64,000 nt of DNA from Lysobacter solisilvae (GCF_016613535.2 NZ_CP071518.1:992001-1056000), one strand, 5' to 3'. Shown: positions 37,401 to 46,765, counted from the first letter of the stretch. Made by a program: numbers and translations. The notes: generated from the letters alone by a model not told the origin.

Positions 37401-38501
37401 TCAGAGCCGGAGCGGCATCACCACGTGGCGGCAGCGCTCATTGGAGGCTTCCCGGACCAGGGCCGAGGAATTGGCGTCGCGCAGGGCAACCACGACGTTG
37501 TCGTCGCGCAGGGCGGTCAGGGCATCGAGCAGGTAGTTCACGTTGAAGCCCACCGCCAGGTCCGAAACCCGGGTGTCGGCCTCGACCTCTTCCTGGGCCT
37601 CTTCCTGCTCGGGGTTGTGCGCGCTGATCTTCAGCTGGCCGGGCGACACTTCGACCCGGACGCCGCGGTACTTCTCGTTCGACAGGATCGCGGCCCGCTG
37701 CAGCGCGGCGCGCAGGACCTCGCGGTCGATCCGCACTTCCTTGTCGGCCCCGATCGGGATCACGGCCTCGTAGTCGGGGAAGCGCCCATCGATGAGCTTG
37801 CTGGTGAAGGTGACATCGTCGCGCTTCACGCGCAGGTGGCTGCGGCCCATTTCCAGCTCGACCTCACGCTCGCCGCCTTCCAGCAGGCGCTGCAGCTCGG
37901 TCACGCCCTTGCGCGGCACGATGATCTGGCGCTTGGTGCCGCTGCCGCCTTCCAGCGGGGCTTCGCACATGGCCAGGCGATGGCCGTCGGTGGCCACGCA
38001 GCGCAGCGAGCCTTCGCGCAGGTCGAACAGCAGGCCGTTGAGGTAATAGCGCACGTCCTGCTGCGCCATCGCGAACGCGGTGCGCTCGATCAGCTCCTTC
38101 AGGCCGGCTTCCGGCACGCGCACGCGCTCGGTGGCTTCGACCTCGTCGATCGACGGGAAATCGTTGGCAGGCAGGGAGGCCAGGGTGAAGCGCGAACGGC
38201 CGGCCTGCACCGTGACCTTCTCGGCCGACTGGGAGATCGTGACCTTGCTGCCGTCCGGCAGGGCACGAACGATCTCGAAAAGCTTGCGGGCCGGGATCGT
38301 GGTTTCCCCGTCCTGGGCGTCGTCGACGTTCACGCGGGAGACCATTTCCACTTCCAGGTCCGTGCCGGTCAGCGAGAGCTGTCCGTCCTTCACCTGGACC
38401 AGCAGATTGGCCAGCACGGGCAGGGTCTGCCGGCGCTCGACGACATTGACCACCTGGGCCAATGGTTTCAGGAACACTTCGCGCTGCAGGCTGAAACGCA
38501 T
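37401..38501 (-). CDS. dnaN: DNA polymerase III beta sliding clamp
   Basis: A 366-residue sliding clamp that tethers polymerase III to DNA as a dimeric ring. Three copies of the clamp fold are visible; markers include FLKPLAQVVNVVERRQTLPVLANLLV at the N-terminus, TDLEVEM, RKLFEIVRALPDGSKV and ATDGHRLA. The C-terminus ends VVMPLRL, the usual C-terminal site for the binding cleft. It is transcribed leftward, away from the oriC spacer at 38502-39693. dnaA is upstream on the same strand but separated by 1.19 kb and a terminator. Confidence 0.98.
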   Translation of the reverse strand: MRFSLQREVFLKPLAQVVNVVERRQTLPVLANLLVQVKDGQLSLTGTDLEVEMVSRVNVDDAQDGETTIPARKLFEIVRALPDGSKVTISQSAEKVTVQAGRSRFTLASLPANDFPSIDEVEATERVRVPEAGLKELIERTAFAMAQQDVRYYLNGLLFDLREGSLRCVATDGHRLAMCEAPLEGGSGTKRQIIVPRKGVTELQRLLEGGEREVELEMGRSHLRVKRDDVTFTSKLIDGRFPDYEAVIPIGADKEVRIDREVLRAALQRAAILSNEKYRGVRVEVSPGQLKISAHNPEQEEAQEEVEADTRVSDLAVGFNVNYLLDALTALRDDNVVVALRDANSSALVREASNERCRHVVMPLRL

Positions 38502-38831
38502 TCGATGCCGCTCCCCGATTTCCTAGAACAAGATTAGTGAATAAATCAAAAGCATGGTGATGATGGAACCGCGCAAAATCGCGGGAAACCTATCCAAGCC
38601 TTTGATTCAAAAGAATAAAACGTGCAGGACAACCGGGCTGGAAAGCCACCGGGAGATCCGGGACAAACTGTGGATAAGTTTCCGCGACGTCGGCCGCGGG
38701 CGACTTGTCCACACCTTGTCCGCCCTTAGTCCTCAAGCAGCTGTGGACAAGCGGCGCCATCCACCGGATGTCCACAACCCTGTCCTCCCGCCGGAACCCC
38801 GTCCGGACTGGCCTGGACGCAGGTATCCACA
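38502..38831. other. oriC: Replication origin core (oriC): AT-rich stretch and DnaA boxes
   Basis: An AT-rich stretch at about 38524-38625 is a likely DNA-unwinding element. Next to it are five near-consensus DnaA boxes: TGTGGATAA (38669-38677, the perfect complement of TTATCCACA), TTGTCCACA (38705-38713), TGTGGACAA (38742-38750), ATGTCCACA (38768-38776) and GTATCCACA (38823-38831). They alternate in orientation. Placement between dnaN and dnaA is the usual site of oriC in this family. Confidence 0.85.
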
Positions 38832-39002
38832 ACACAGGTGCGAACGATACCGCGCCTGCACGGGCTGCGCAGCGGGAAAACCGAAAATGTTGCGATCGCG
38901 GAGGCCAACAGCCACTAGTGATGGCGGTGCAGGGGGCCAGGCAGGCCCCAAATGCTACCTCTGGACGTCGTGGGGGCGAATGCAGCAGTGGGTTTTGCCC
39001 GA

Positions 39003-39480
39003 TGAGCCTCCAGGCCTCATCGGCGAAGTGGTGCAGCCTCAGCTTCAAGGCTCCAGGACCCATCGCCAGGGCTCCGGGCCTCAACGCCAGGGCTCCGGGC
39101 CTCAACGCCAGGGCTCGGCGACCGCGGACCGCAAGGTTGCGAACCTCGTCGACAAGGTTCCCAGCCTCGACGTCGGGCTTGTGCAACCTCATCAACAAGG
39201 CTTCGAACCTCATCGCCAAGGTTCCGAGTCCCGTCCTCGCGGTTCGGTGCGCTCGGATTTGAGGCTTTCAACCTCATCGCCAGGGTTCCAGGCTTCGACG
39301 TCGAGGTTGGGAACCTCACCGACAGGGTTCCGGATCTTGTCGCCGAGGTCTGCGACCCCGACTTCGGGGCTTCGAACCTCGTTGTCAGGGTTGGCGACCT
39401 CGACGTCGAGGTCCGGAACCTCATCGACAGGGTTGGCGACCGCAACGTCGAGGTTTCCGAACCTCGTCGCCCAAGGCGGC
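39003..39480. repeat. 21-bp phased palindromic repeat array between dnaN and dnaA
   Basis: About 22 degenerate copies of a unit like AACCTCATCGCCAGGGTTCCG run for some 480 bp. Clear AACCTC starts occur at 39142, 39185, 39206, 39270, 39312, 39375, 39417 and 39460; the gaps are 43, 21, 64, 42, 63, 42 and 43 bp, that is multiples of 21 within one base. Each good unit is an imperfect inverted repeat (AACC...GGTT). Twenty-one bp is two helical turns, so all units would face one side of the DNA. Because 21 is divisible by three, chance long reading frames run through it on both strands; I judge them non-coding. Confidence 0.88.
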
Positions 39481-39649
39481 CGCTCGGGTGGGAGGCGCCG
39501 GCAACCCCGCCAGGGCGAGGCAGCCCAAGCCCGACAGAGGCCCAGGGAGCTGCGTCGAAGCGGGCCGCGCCCCTTGCCGTGCCCTGGGCCGTGACTGCAA
39601 CCGGCGTCCGCTGCTGCCGCACCGCGGCGACCAGGTCGCGCAAACGAAA

Positions 39650-39671
39650 AAGCCCCGCATCGGCGGGGCTT
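39650..39671 (-). terminator. Intrinsic terminator of dnaA
   Basis: AAGCCCCGC and GCGGGGCTT form a 9-bp stem with an ATCG loop; on the minus strand it is followed by TTTCGTTTG. It begins 22 bp past the dnaA stop and separates dnaA transcription from the repeat array. Confidence 0.85.
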
Positions 39672-39693
39672 GCTTCGTCTGGGGCTGGCGGCG

Positions 39694-41037
39694 TCACTCG
39701 CTCAGCTTGCGGATCAGCTTGTCCCAGTCCTCGCGCAGCTTGCCGTCGGTTTCCAGCAGGCCGCGGATCTGGCGGCAGGCGTGCAGCACGGTGGTGTGGT
39801 CGCGACCGGCGAATGCGTCGCCGATCTCGGGCAGGCTGTGCTCGGTCAGTTCCTTGGCCAGCGCCATCGCCATCTGGCGCGGGCGGGCGAGCGAACGCGT
39901 GCGGCGCTTGCTCAGCAGATCCTTGATCTGCAGGCCGTAGTAATCGGCCACGACCTTCTGGATGTTGGGGATCCCGATCGCCTGCTGCTGGGCGCGCAGC
40001 AGGTCGCGCAGGGTTTCCTGGGCGAACTCGGTGGTGATCGCGCGGCCGGTGAAGTTGGCGCGGGCGGTCAGCGTGTTGAGCGCGCCTTCCAGGTCGCGCA
40101 CGTTGCTGCGCATCTTCTTGGCCAGCAGGAAGGCGACATCCTCGGGGATGCTCGCGCCGCGCTCGCGCGCCTTGGACAGCACGATCTGCGCGCGCGTCTC
40201 GAAATCGGGCGGATCGATGGCCACCGACAGACCCCAGCCCAGGCGCGACTTCAGCCGCGGCTCCAGGCCTTCCACTTCGCGCGGGAAGCGGTCGCAGGTC
40301 AGGATGATCTGCTGCTTGCCGTCGATCAGCGCGTTGAAGGTGTGGAAGAACTCCTCCTGCGTGCGGTCCTTGCCGGCGAAGAACTGGATGTCGTCGATCA
40401 GCAGCGCGTCGACCTGCTGGAACTGGCGCTTGAACGTCGCCATGCCGTGCGTGCGGTCCTGCAGCGCCTTCATCAGCGAGGCCAGGAACTGCTCGCTGCG
40501 CAGGTAGAGCACGCGCATGTTCGGGTTGGCCGCGCGCATCGCGTTGCCGGCGGCGAACATCAGGTGGGTCTTGCCCAGGCCGGTGCCGCCGTACAGCAGC
40601 AGCGGATTGTGGGCGCGGTCGCCGGGCGCACGCGCGGCCTGCATGGCCGCGGCGCGGCCGAGCTGGTTGCTGCGGCCCTCGACGAAATTCTCGAAGGTGT
40701 AATGCGCGTCCAGGTGTCCGTCGAAGGGTTCCTGGCGCGCCTCGTCGGCGCCGCCGCGCACCACGATCGGATCGGCCGTGGACGCGCTCGGGGAGGGGGC
40801 ACGGGGCAGGGCGCCGATTTCCAGCTGGACCTCGCCGCTGCCGGCGAAATAGCTGAGCAACTCGCGGATGCGCGCCAGGTAGCGTTCGCGGACGTGTTCC
40901 ACGACGAACGCGTTGGGCGCGTACAGCACGGTGACGTCGTCCCGGCGGGTCGCCTGGAGGGGCTTGAGCCAGGTATGGACGTCCTCGACCGGGTACTCGG
41001 CTTCAAGGCGTTCGAGGCAGCGGGGCCAGGCTTCCAT
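39694..41037 (-). CDS. dnaA: Chromosomal replication initiator protein DnaA
   Basis: A 447-residue DnaA, the ATP-dependent protein that opens oriC. Domain I (about 1-75) begins [29 protein letters not shown]; domain II is a short linker; AAA+ domain III has Walker [10 protein letters not shown] (150-158) and Walker B ([10 protein letters not shown]); domain IV carries the DnaA-box-binding signature [15 protein letters not shown]. The ATG at 41037 is chosen over longer in-frame starts because it matches the family's N-terminus. Leftward, divergent from rpmH. Confidence 0.98.
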   Translation of the reverse strand: MEAWPRCLERLEAEYPVEDVHTWLKPLQATRRDDVTVLYAPNAFVVEHVRERYLARIRELLSYFAGSGEVQLEIGALPRAPSPSASTADPIVVRGGADEARQEPFDGHLDAHYTFENFVEGRSNQLGRAAAMQAARAPGDRAHNPLLLYGGTGLGKTHLMFAAGNAMRAANPNMRVLYLRSEQFLASLMKALQDRTHGMATFKRQFQQVDALLIDDIQFFAGKDRTQEEFFHTFNALIDGKQQIILTCDRFPREVEGLEPRLKSRLGWGLSVAIDPPDFETRAQIVLSKARERGASIPEDVAFLLAKKMRSNVRDLEGALNTLTARANFTGRAITTEFAQETLRDLLRAQQQAIGIPNIQKVVADYYGLQIKDLLSKRRTRSLARPRQMAMALAKELTEHSLPEIGDAFAGRDHTTVLHACRQIRGLLETDGKLREDWDKLIRKLSE

Positions 41038-41365
41038 CTTGTGTTCGGGGATGACCACGCGGGTTCTAATCGAGAAAGCCACGGCAGCCACGATGCAGGG
41101 CATCGCGACGCATACGGGGCGGGGGTCGATCAGACTATCACGGCGCCGCAGCTGCGCAGCCACCGCCCACGCCCGTGCCGGCCGGTGCCGATCGAAGGTC
41201 GCCGCCGCCCCGCGCCGGGCCCGCGCCACGCCGGGCGTGCATCCGGGAGGGAACCGGGGCATCCTGCGCGGCCCGTCGCCGGCCCCGGACCGTGGCGGTT
41301 GACCCGGCCCCGGCCCGCCGCTAGAATCCGCGGTCTTTTCCGTCGTTTACGCCGAGCCGCCCACC
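41038..41365. other. dnaA-rpmH divergent intergenic region
   Basis: A 328-bp region with the promoters of the leftward dnaA and rightward rpmH genes. The rpmH promoter is clear (see 41299-41327). No good DnaA box was noticed here, so autoregulation of dnaA would act elsewhere. The dnaA promoter could not be picked by eye. Confidence 0.5.
41299..41327 (+). promoter_or_regulatory. Sigma70 promoter of rpmH
   Basis: TTGACC (41299-41304), a 17-bp spacer and TAGAAT (41322-41327), five of six at both boxes with the ideal spacing. It lies 38 bp upstream of the rpmH ATG. Confidence 0.85.
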
Positions 41366-41506
41366 ATGGCCACCAAGCGCACTTACCAGCCCAGCAACCT
41401 CAAGCGCAAGCGCGACCACGGCTTCCGTGCCCGCATGGCGACGGCCGATGGCCGCAAGATCCTGGCGCGCCGTCGCGCCAAGGGTCGCAAGCGTCTTTGC
41501 GCCTGA
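41366..41506 (+). CDS. rpmH: 50S ribosomal protein L34
   Basis: A 46-residue, very basic protein beginning [20 protein letters not shown] and ending [11 protein letters not shown], the standard L34. It binds 23S rRNA in the large subunit. The gene is the first of the rpmH-rnpA-yidC-mnmE run that classically borders dnaA. Its promoter is at 41299-41327. A C-terminal CA in place of the usual SA is minor variation. Confidence 0.98.
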   Translation: MATKRTYQPSNLKRKRDHGFRARMATADGRKILARRRAKGRKRLCA

Positions 41507-41654
41507 GCGCAAACCGCCGCGCCTGACCTGCCGGCGTTCGCGCCGGCACTCGCCGGCGCTGCCCGCGCCGGTCGCATGACAACTTCCGCACTGCCTGCCC
41601 CAAGCGGCTCTTCACGGGTTTCGTGTCCATGAGCTGCGTGTCGAGCGCGTCGTC

Positions 41655-42122
41655 ATGAACGTGCGCTTTCCGCGGCAGGTGAGGGTGCGCGCCAAGGCCG
41701 ACTTCGATCGCATCTTCGCCCAGGGCCGTCGCGCCGCGACGCCGCGCCTGGCCGTGCACTGGCATGCCACGCCCACGCCCGCGCGCATGGGACTGGCGGT
41801 GTCGCGCAAGGTCGATCCGCATGCCGTCGGTCGCAACCGCATCAAGCGGGCGTTGCGCGAAGCCTTCCGTCACCACCGCGAGCAGTTCGCGCCGGGCGAC
41901 TACGTCGTGGTGGCGCGCCCGCCCGCGCGCGAGGCGACGGGCGAACAGCTCCAGCGCCACTTCCTGGACCTGCTGCGCCGGCTGGGCGCATTGCCGCCCA
42001 TCGCCACGGCCGGCACAATGCCGCCCGCTGCCGAACTTCCGGCGGCAGATCCATCCGCTGCCAACACATTTGCTGCGCCCGCCCGGCTTGCATCGCCCGA
42101 CGCCGGCCCCACCTCCGCCTGA
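41655..42122 (+). CDS. rnpA: Ribonuclease P protein component
   Basis: A 155-residue RNase P protein that helps the RNA subunit bind pre-tRNA leaders. Family core about 1-110: FPRQVRVRAKADFDRIFAQGRR, then the RNR-type motif SRKVDPHAVGRNRIKRALREAFR. The last about 40 residues (after LRRLGALPP) are an Ala/Pro-rich extension not needed for the fold. The ribosome site before the ATG is weak, and coupling to rpmH is loose (148 bp). There is no yidD gene between it and yidC, unlike many other bacteria. Confidence 0.96.
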   Translation: MNVRFPRQVRVRAKADFDRIFAQGRRAATPRLAVHWHATPTPARMGLAVSRKVDPHAVGRNRIKRALREAFRHHREQFAPGDYVVVARPPAREATGEQLQRHFLDLLRRLGALPPIATAGTMPPAAELPAADPSAANTFAAPARLASPDAGPTSA

Positions 42123-42160
42123 TATCGCCGACTCATTCGTCGGCTGAGCCTGCCTGCCCC

Positions 42161-43870
42161 ATGAATTCGACCCGCCTCTTCCTTCTCTTCGCCTGGCTGA
42201 TGGTGGCGACCCTTCTCTGGATGGAATGGGGCAAGGAACAGGCGGCGCCGGTCACTCCCGCCGTGGCCACCACGCCCGCGGGGACCGTCGCGCCGACCGG
42301 CAGCGCCGGCGTGCCCAGCGCCAACATCCCCACGGCCACCGGCACCGTGCCCGCCGCCCCGGGCAGCACCCCGGCGCCCGTCGCGGCTTCGGCCACGCCC
42401 GAGGCCGCCCCGGCGGTGACCGTCGAAACCGACGTGCTGCGCGTGACCATGACCGGCGGCGAGCTGCGCCAGGCCGATCTGCTGCGCTACCCCAGTGAAG
42501 CGGCCAAGGACAGCGCCCCGGTCCGGCTGCTCTCGCCGGAGGGCACCCATTACTTCGTCGCGACCACCGGCTGGCACAGCGACGCCGGCCCCGCGCCGGA
42601 AACCACCGGCTTCGTGCTCGCCGGCGCCAACGCCGGGACGGCCTTCCGCCTGGCGCCCGGCCAGAAGCAGCTCGTCGTGCCCTTCGTCTGGAACGGCGCC
42701 AACGGCGTGAGCATCCGCCGCGAGTTCGTGTTCGAGCGCGGCAGCTACGTGGTGCAGGTCCGCGACCAGCTGCGCAATGCCGGCTCCGCGCCGTGGCAGG
42801 GCTATGTCTACCGCGGCCTGACCCGCGCGCCTCGCCCGGTCGCGGGCTCGGGCCCGATGAGTCCGGAGAGCTACAGCTTCCAGGGACCGGCGTGGTGGGA
42901 CGACAAGTACGAGCGCTGCAAGTACGAGGACATCGGCGACGACTGCAAGCTGGGACGCGAGGTCAAGGGCGGCTGGATCGGCATGCTGCAGCACCACTTC
43001 TTCGGCAGCTGGATCCCGCAGAAGGACCAGGCCGCGCTGTTCGACGTGTCCCAGGCCGGCGGCCACTACACCATCGACGCGCGCGGACCTTCGTTCAACG
43101 TCGCCGCGGGCGGCAGCGCCGACAGCTCCGCGCGGCTGTGGATCGGCCCCAAGCTGGTCAACCAGATGGAGGCGCAGGACATCCCGGGCCTCAAGCGCGC
43201 CGTCGACTTCAGCAAGTTCGACACCATGGCCACGCTGGCCGAGGCGCTGTTCTGGGTGCTGGAAAAGCTGCACGCCCTGGTCAAGAACTGGGGCTGGGCG
43301 ATCGTCGGCCTGGTGGTGCTGATCAAGATCCTGATGTTCCCGCTGTCCACCGCGCAGTACAAATCGATGGCCAAGATGCGCAAGTTCCAGCCGCGCATCA
43401 AGCAACTGCAGGAACGCTACGGCGAAGACAAGCAGAAGCTGCAGATGGCGATGATGGAGCTGTACAAGAAGGAGAAGATCAACCCGGTCGGCGGCTGCCT
43501 GCCGATCCTGATCCAGATGCCGGTGTTCCTGGCGCTGTACTGGATGCTGTCGGAATCGGTCGAACTGCGCCATGCGCCGTGGATCGGCTGGATCACCGAC
43601 CTGACCGCGCGCGATCCCTACTTCGTGCTGCCGGTCATCAACATCGCGGTGATGTGGTTCACCCAGAAGCTCACGCCGATGGCGCCGGGCATGGATCCGA
43701 TGCAGCAGAAAATGATGCAGTACATGCCGCTGGTGTTCGGCGTGCTGTTCGCCTTCATGCCGGCCGGCCTGGTGCTGTACTGGATCACCAACGGCACCCT
43801 GGGCCTGCTGCAGCAGGCCTGGATGACCCGGCGCTACGCCGAGCAGCCGGCCAAGCTGCTGGCCGACTAG
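42161..43870 (+). CDS. yidC: Membrane protein insertase YidC
   Basis: A 569-residue YidC that inserts inner-membrane proteins with or without Sec. An N-terminal helix (LFLLFAWLMVATLLWMEW, about 5-23) is followed by an Ala/Pro/Thr-rich linker, the large periplasmic P1 beta-sandwich domain (about 85-330) and the conserved five-helix core from about 355 (WVLEKLHALVKNWGWAIVGLVVLIKILMFPLS, GGCLPILIQMPVFLALYWML, MQYMPLVFGVLFAFMPAGLVLYWITN). The hydrophilic groove Arg and the cytoplasmic coiled coil (KMRKFQPRIKQLQERYGED) are present. It lies 38 bp after rnpA. Confidence 0.97.
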   Translation: MNSTRLFLLFAWLMVATLLWMEWGKEQAAPVTPAVATTPAGTVAPTGSAGVPSANIPTATGTVPAAPGSTPAPVAASATPEAAPAVTVETDVLRVTMTGGELRQADLLRYPSEAAKDSAPVRLLSPEGTHYFVATTGWHSDAGPAPETTGFVLAGANAGTAFRLAPGQKQLVVPFVWNGANGVSIRREFVFERGSYVVQVRDQLRNAGSAPWQGYVYRGLTRAPRPVAGSGPMSPESYSFQGPAWWDDKYERCKYEDIGDDCKLGREVKGGWIGMLQHHFFGSWIPQKDQAALFDVSQAGGHYTIDARGPSFNVAAGGSADSSARLWIGPKLVNQMEAQDIPGLKRAVDFSKFDTMATLAEALFWVLEKLHALVKNWGWAIVGLVVLIKILMFPLSTAQYKSMAKMRKFQPRIKQLQERYGEDKQKLQMAMMELYKKEKINPVGGCLPILIQMPVFLALYWMLSESVELRHAPWIGWITDLTARDPYFVLPVINIAVMWFTQKLTPMAPGMDPMQQKMMQYMPLVFGVLFAFMPAGLVLYWITNGTLGLLQQAWMTRRYAEQPAKLLAD

Positions 43871-43972
43871 CACGGTCGGGTCACCGCCCCGCCGTTCCGC
43901 GCAGGCCCGCCTTCATGGCGGGCTTGTCGCATCCGGGTCACCCCTTCGGCCCGCCTTTCGTACAGTAGGCCC

Positions 43973-45322
43973 ATGACGCCGACCGACACCATCGCCGCCA
44001 TCGCCACCGCGCCGGGCGCGGGCGGCGTGGGCATCGTCCGCCTGTCCGGTCCGCGCTCGGCCGCCATCGCGCAGGACATCTGCGGCCGCCGGCTGCGGCC
44101 GCGGCACGCGCACCATGCGGTGTTCCGCCACGCCGACGGCGAGATCATCGACGATGGCATCGCGTTGAGCTTCCGCGCACCGGCCAGCTACACCGGCGAG
44201 GACGTGGTGGAACTGCAGTCCCACGGCAGTCCCGCGGTCCTGGAGCAGCTGCTGCAACGCGCGGTCGGCCTGGGCGCGCGGCGCGCGCGGCCCGGCGAGT
44301 TCAGCGAGCGCGCGTTTCTCAACGGCAAGCTCGACCTGGCCCAGGCCGAGGCGGTGGCCGACCTGATCGCCGCGGCCGACGGACGCGCGGCGCGCGCCGC
44401 CCGGCGTGCGCTCGACGGCGAATTCTCGCGTCGCGTGGACGCCCTGGCCGCCGACGTCCTGGCGATCCGCGTGCACGTCGAGGCGGCGATCGACTTCGCC
44501 GATGAACCCATCGACACGCTGGGCGGTGCGCAGCTGCGCGCGCGCATGGCGGCGGCGGCGCAGGCGCTGGACGACCTGCTGGCGGCGGCCCAGCGCGGCC
44601 GTCGCCTGCGCGACGGCCTGCACGCGGTGATCGTCGGCCCGCCCAACGCCGGCAAGAGTTCACTGCTCAATGCACTGGCAGGCAGCGACCGCGCGATCGT
44701 CACCGACATCGCCGGCACCACGCGCGACCTGCTGCACGAAGTGGTGCGCATCGACGGCGTCGAACTCACGCTGGTGGACACGGCGGGCCTGCGCGAAGGC
44801 GGCGATGCGATCGAGCGCGAAGGCATGCGTCGCGCCCGCGACGAACTGGCGCGCGCGGACCTGGCGGTGATCGTGCTTGATGCGCGCGCGGCCGAAGCCG
44901 GTGCGCGGGCAGTGGCCGATGCGATCGCGAACGTGCCGCGGCGCGTGTGGCTGTTCAACAAGATGGACCTACTTGCCGGCCCGCCCGCCACGCTGCCGCA
45001 AGGCCAGGCGCAGGACGAGCATCTGCAGGTGTCGGCGCACACCGGCCGCGGCCTGCCCGAACTGCACGCCACCCTGCGAAGGCTGGCCCACGGCAACGAC
45101 GCGGGCGAAGGCGCGTTCACCGCGCGCGCCCGCCATGTGGACGCGCTCGAACAGGCCCGCGATGGCCTGGCGCAGAGCCGGCTCCAGCTGGACCATGAGG
45201 CCCTCGATCTGGCCGCCGAGTCGCTGCGCGCCGCGCACGACGCCTTGGGAGAGATCACCGGCCGGGTCCGGGCAGATGACCTTCTTGGTCACATTTTCTC
45301 CAGTTTTTGTATCGGAAAGTGA
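43973..45322 (+). CDS. mnmE: tRNA-5-carboxymethylaminomethyl-2-thiouridine GTPase MnmE
   Basis: A 449-residue GTPase that with MnmG modifies wobble uridines. The N-terminal tetrahydrofolate-binding domain starts [25 protein letters not shown]-domain motifs: GPPNAGKSS (G1), DIAGTTRD (G2/G3), DTAGLREG, and NKMD (G4). The C-terminal helical domain ends with the invariant CIGK (Cys446) needed for modification. It follows yidC by 102 bp; mnmG is not in the window. Normal length and start. Confidence 0.98.
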   Translation: MTPTDTIAAIATAPGAGGVGIVRLSGPRSAAIAQDICGRRLRPRHAHHAVFRHADGEIIDDGIALSFRAPASYTGEDVVELQSHGSPAVLEQLLQRAVGLGARRARPGEFSERAFLNGKLDLAQAEAVADLIAAADGRAARAARRALDGEFSRRVDALAADVLAIRVHVEAAIDFADEPIDTLGGAQLRARMAAAAQALDDLLAAAQRGRRLRDGLHAVIVGPPNAGKSSLLNALAGSDRAIVTDIAGTTRDLLHEVVRIDGVELTLVDTAGLREGGDAIEREGMRRARDELARADLAVIVLDARAAEAGARAVADAIANVPRRVWLFNKMDLLAGPPATLPQGQAQDEHLQVSAHTGRGLPELHATLRRLAHGNDAGEGAFTARARHVDALEQARDGLAQSRLQLDHEALDLAAESLRAAHDALGEITGRVRADDLLGHIFSSFCIGK

Positions 45323-45465
45323 TCACGCGCACACCCGGCCGGCCCTATGCGCGTGAAGTCCCGCGTTGTCAACGCTTGCCGTCGGTTTCTGCTTGACAAA
45401 CCCCGGTGGCTGGGGCGTCACTAGTGCTGTGCGCATCCAGCGCGCACCTCAGGGGACCTCAAAAA

Positions 45466-46506
45466 ATGACTGCTGCACACCACTCGGCCCGGCCCGCACG
45501 CCGGCCTCTCGCATTCCAGATTGCCGCCGTTTTGAGCCTGGGCCTGGCCCTGGCCGCATGCGGCGGCGGCGACAAGCCCGCGGCGACGGATGCTGCCACC
45601 ACGGCGACGGAAGCGCCGGCGCCCACGCCCGCCACCGCCGTCTCGGCCCAGGTACAGGCACTCACCGAGGACCAGCTGCGCGCCAACGCGAGCAAGGCCT
45701 ACAGCGAGAACCGCCTGTACGCGCCCGCCGGCGACAACGCAGTGGAGTACTACCTCGCGCTGCGCGACAAGGCACCGGCCGACGCCGCCGTGTCCAGCGC
45801 GCTGACCGACCTGCTGCCGATGACCGTCATCGCCATCGAGCAGAGCGTCAACCGCGACGATTTCAGTGAAGCCAACCGGCTTGCCGCGCTGCTCGAGAAA
45901 GCCGACGCGCAGCATCCCGCGCTGGCCCGCCTGAAGGCGAGCATCGCCGAGCAGCAGGCCACCTCCGCGCAACGCGCGCAGGCGCTGACCGCCGAGGAAG
46001 AAGCCCGCAAGCAGCGCGAGATCGAAGAACAGCGCCTGGCCGACCAGAAGAAGCAGCAGGACGAAGCGGCCAAGAAGCTGGCCACGCAGCAGGCCGCCGT
46101 CGACAAGGCCGCAGCCGACCGGGCCGCGGCTGACAAGGCTGCCGCCGACAAGGCCGCCGCGGACAAGGCTGCGGCCGACCGTGCCGCCGCCGACCGACGC
46201 GCCGCCGAGGAACGTACCGCCGCTCCGGCCGCCACCGCCTCGGCCAGCCCGTCGGACCTGCGTCCGGTGTCGATGCCCGCGCCGAAGTATCCGGCCGAAG
46301 CCCTGCGTTCGCGCACCTCCGGTTCGGTCCTGGTCGAGTACACCGTCGGCACCGACGGCACCGTTACCGCGGCCCGCGTGGTGCGTTCGCAGCCGGCCCG
46401 CATCTTCGACCGCGAAGCCGTCAACGCCGTCCGCAAGTGGCGCTTCCAGCCGGTGTCCGCACCGGTCACCACGCGCCGCGAGATCAGCTTCAGCCCGCAG
46501 GGCTAA
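45466..46506 (+). CDS. Lipoprotein-type protein with TonB C-terminal domain
   Basis: A 346-residue protein. The N-terminus has a lipoprotein signal (LGLALAAC, lipid-modified Cys32) in place of a plain TonB membrane anchor. Then comes a Thr/Ala/Pro linker, a charged helical region, an Ala/Lys/Asp 5-residue repeat (AAADK/AAADR about seven times, near 210-250) and a TonB-type C-terminal domain from about 262 (MPAPKYPAEALRSRTSGSVLVEYTVGTDGTV, ending WRFQPVSAPVTTRREISF). Such a lipid anchor would place a TonB-like domain on an outer or inner membrane leaflet. ATG 45466 follows a run of A; a TTGACA box lies about 70 bp upstream but its -10 is unclear. Confidence 0.82.
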   Translation: MTAAHHSARPARRPLAFQIAAVLSLGLALAACGGGDKPAATDAATTATEAPAPTPATAVSAQVQALTEDQLRANASKAYSENRLYAPAGDNAVEYYLALRDKAPADAAVSSALTDLLPMTVIAIEQSVNRDDFSEANRLAALLEKADAQHPALARLKASIAEQQATSAQRAQALTAEEEARKQREIEEQRLADQKKQQDEAAKKLATQQAAVDKAAADRAAADKAAADKAAADKAAADRAAADRRAAEERTAAPAATASASPSDLRPVSMPAPKYPAEALRSRTSGSVLVEYTVGTDGTVTAARVVRSQPARIFDREAVNAVRKWRFQPVSAPVTTRREISFSPQG

Positions 46507-46765
46507 GCGTCAGTGTGCGCAGAGGACTGAGCAACACCAGCTCGCGCTTTCCTCCGCGAACCAAACGGAAGCCCGGCGAAAGCCGGGCTTCTTGTTTCTG
46601 CGCAGGAGATTCCTCCGCGCGCGCCTGCGGTGCCGTTGATCAACGCACCATCAGTTCGCCAGGTCGATGGCCGGGCAAATCACGGCCCAGACGCCGACGC
46701 GGGAAACGTCGGGCATCGCATGGAGCCGCGATGGAACGGATCTGCCGGTCATGATGCGCAACCGC
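46507..46765. other. Gap with terminator between TonB-like gene and permease
   Basis: A 259-bp gap between convergent genes. It holds the terminator at 46568-46591. Nothing else is seen. Confidence 0.4.
46568..46591 (+). terminator. Intrinsic terminator of the TonB-like gene
   Basis: GAAGCCCGGC and GCCGGGCTTC form a 10-bp stem around a GAAA tetraloop, followed by TTGTTTCT. It is 61 bp past the stop. Confidence 0.88.

Noticed and set aside
39003..39480. CRISPR array
   Set aside because: Units are contiguous, 21 bp, degenerate and palindromic, with no unique spacers and no cas genes nearby.
38554..39697. Proteins encoded by long open frames through the dnaN-dnaA spacer on both strands
   Set aside because: The frames are open because a 21-bp repeat is divisible by three. 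Composition is low complexity, they have no ribosome sites and the two strands' products resemble each other's repeat only.
46568..46591. Small RNA
   Set aside because: The stem is a plain intrinsic terminator just past a stop codon, with no separate promoter seen.
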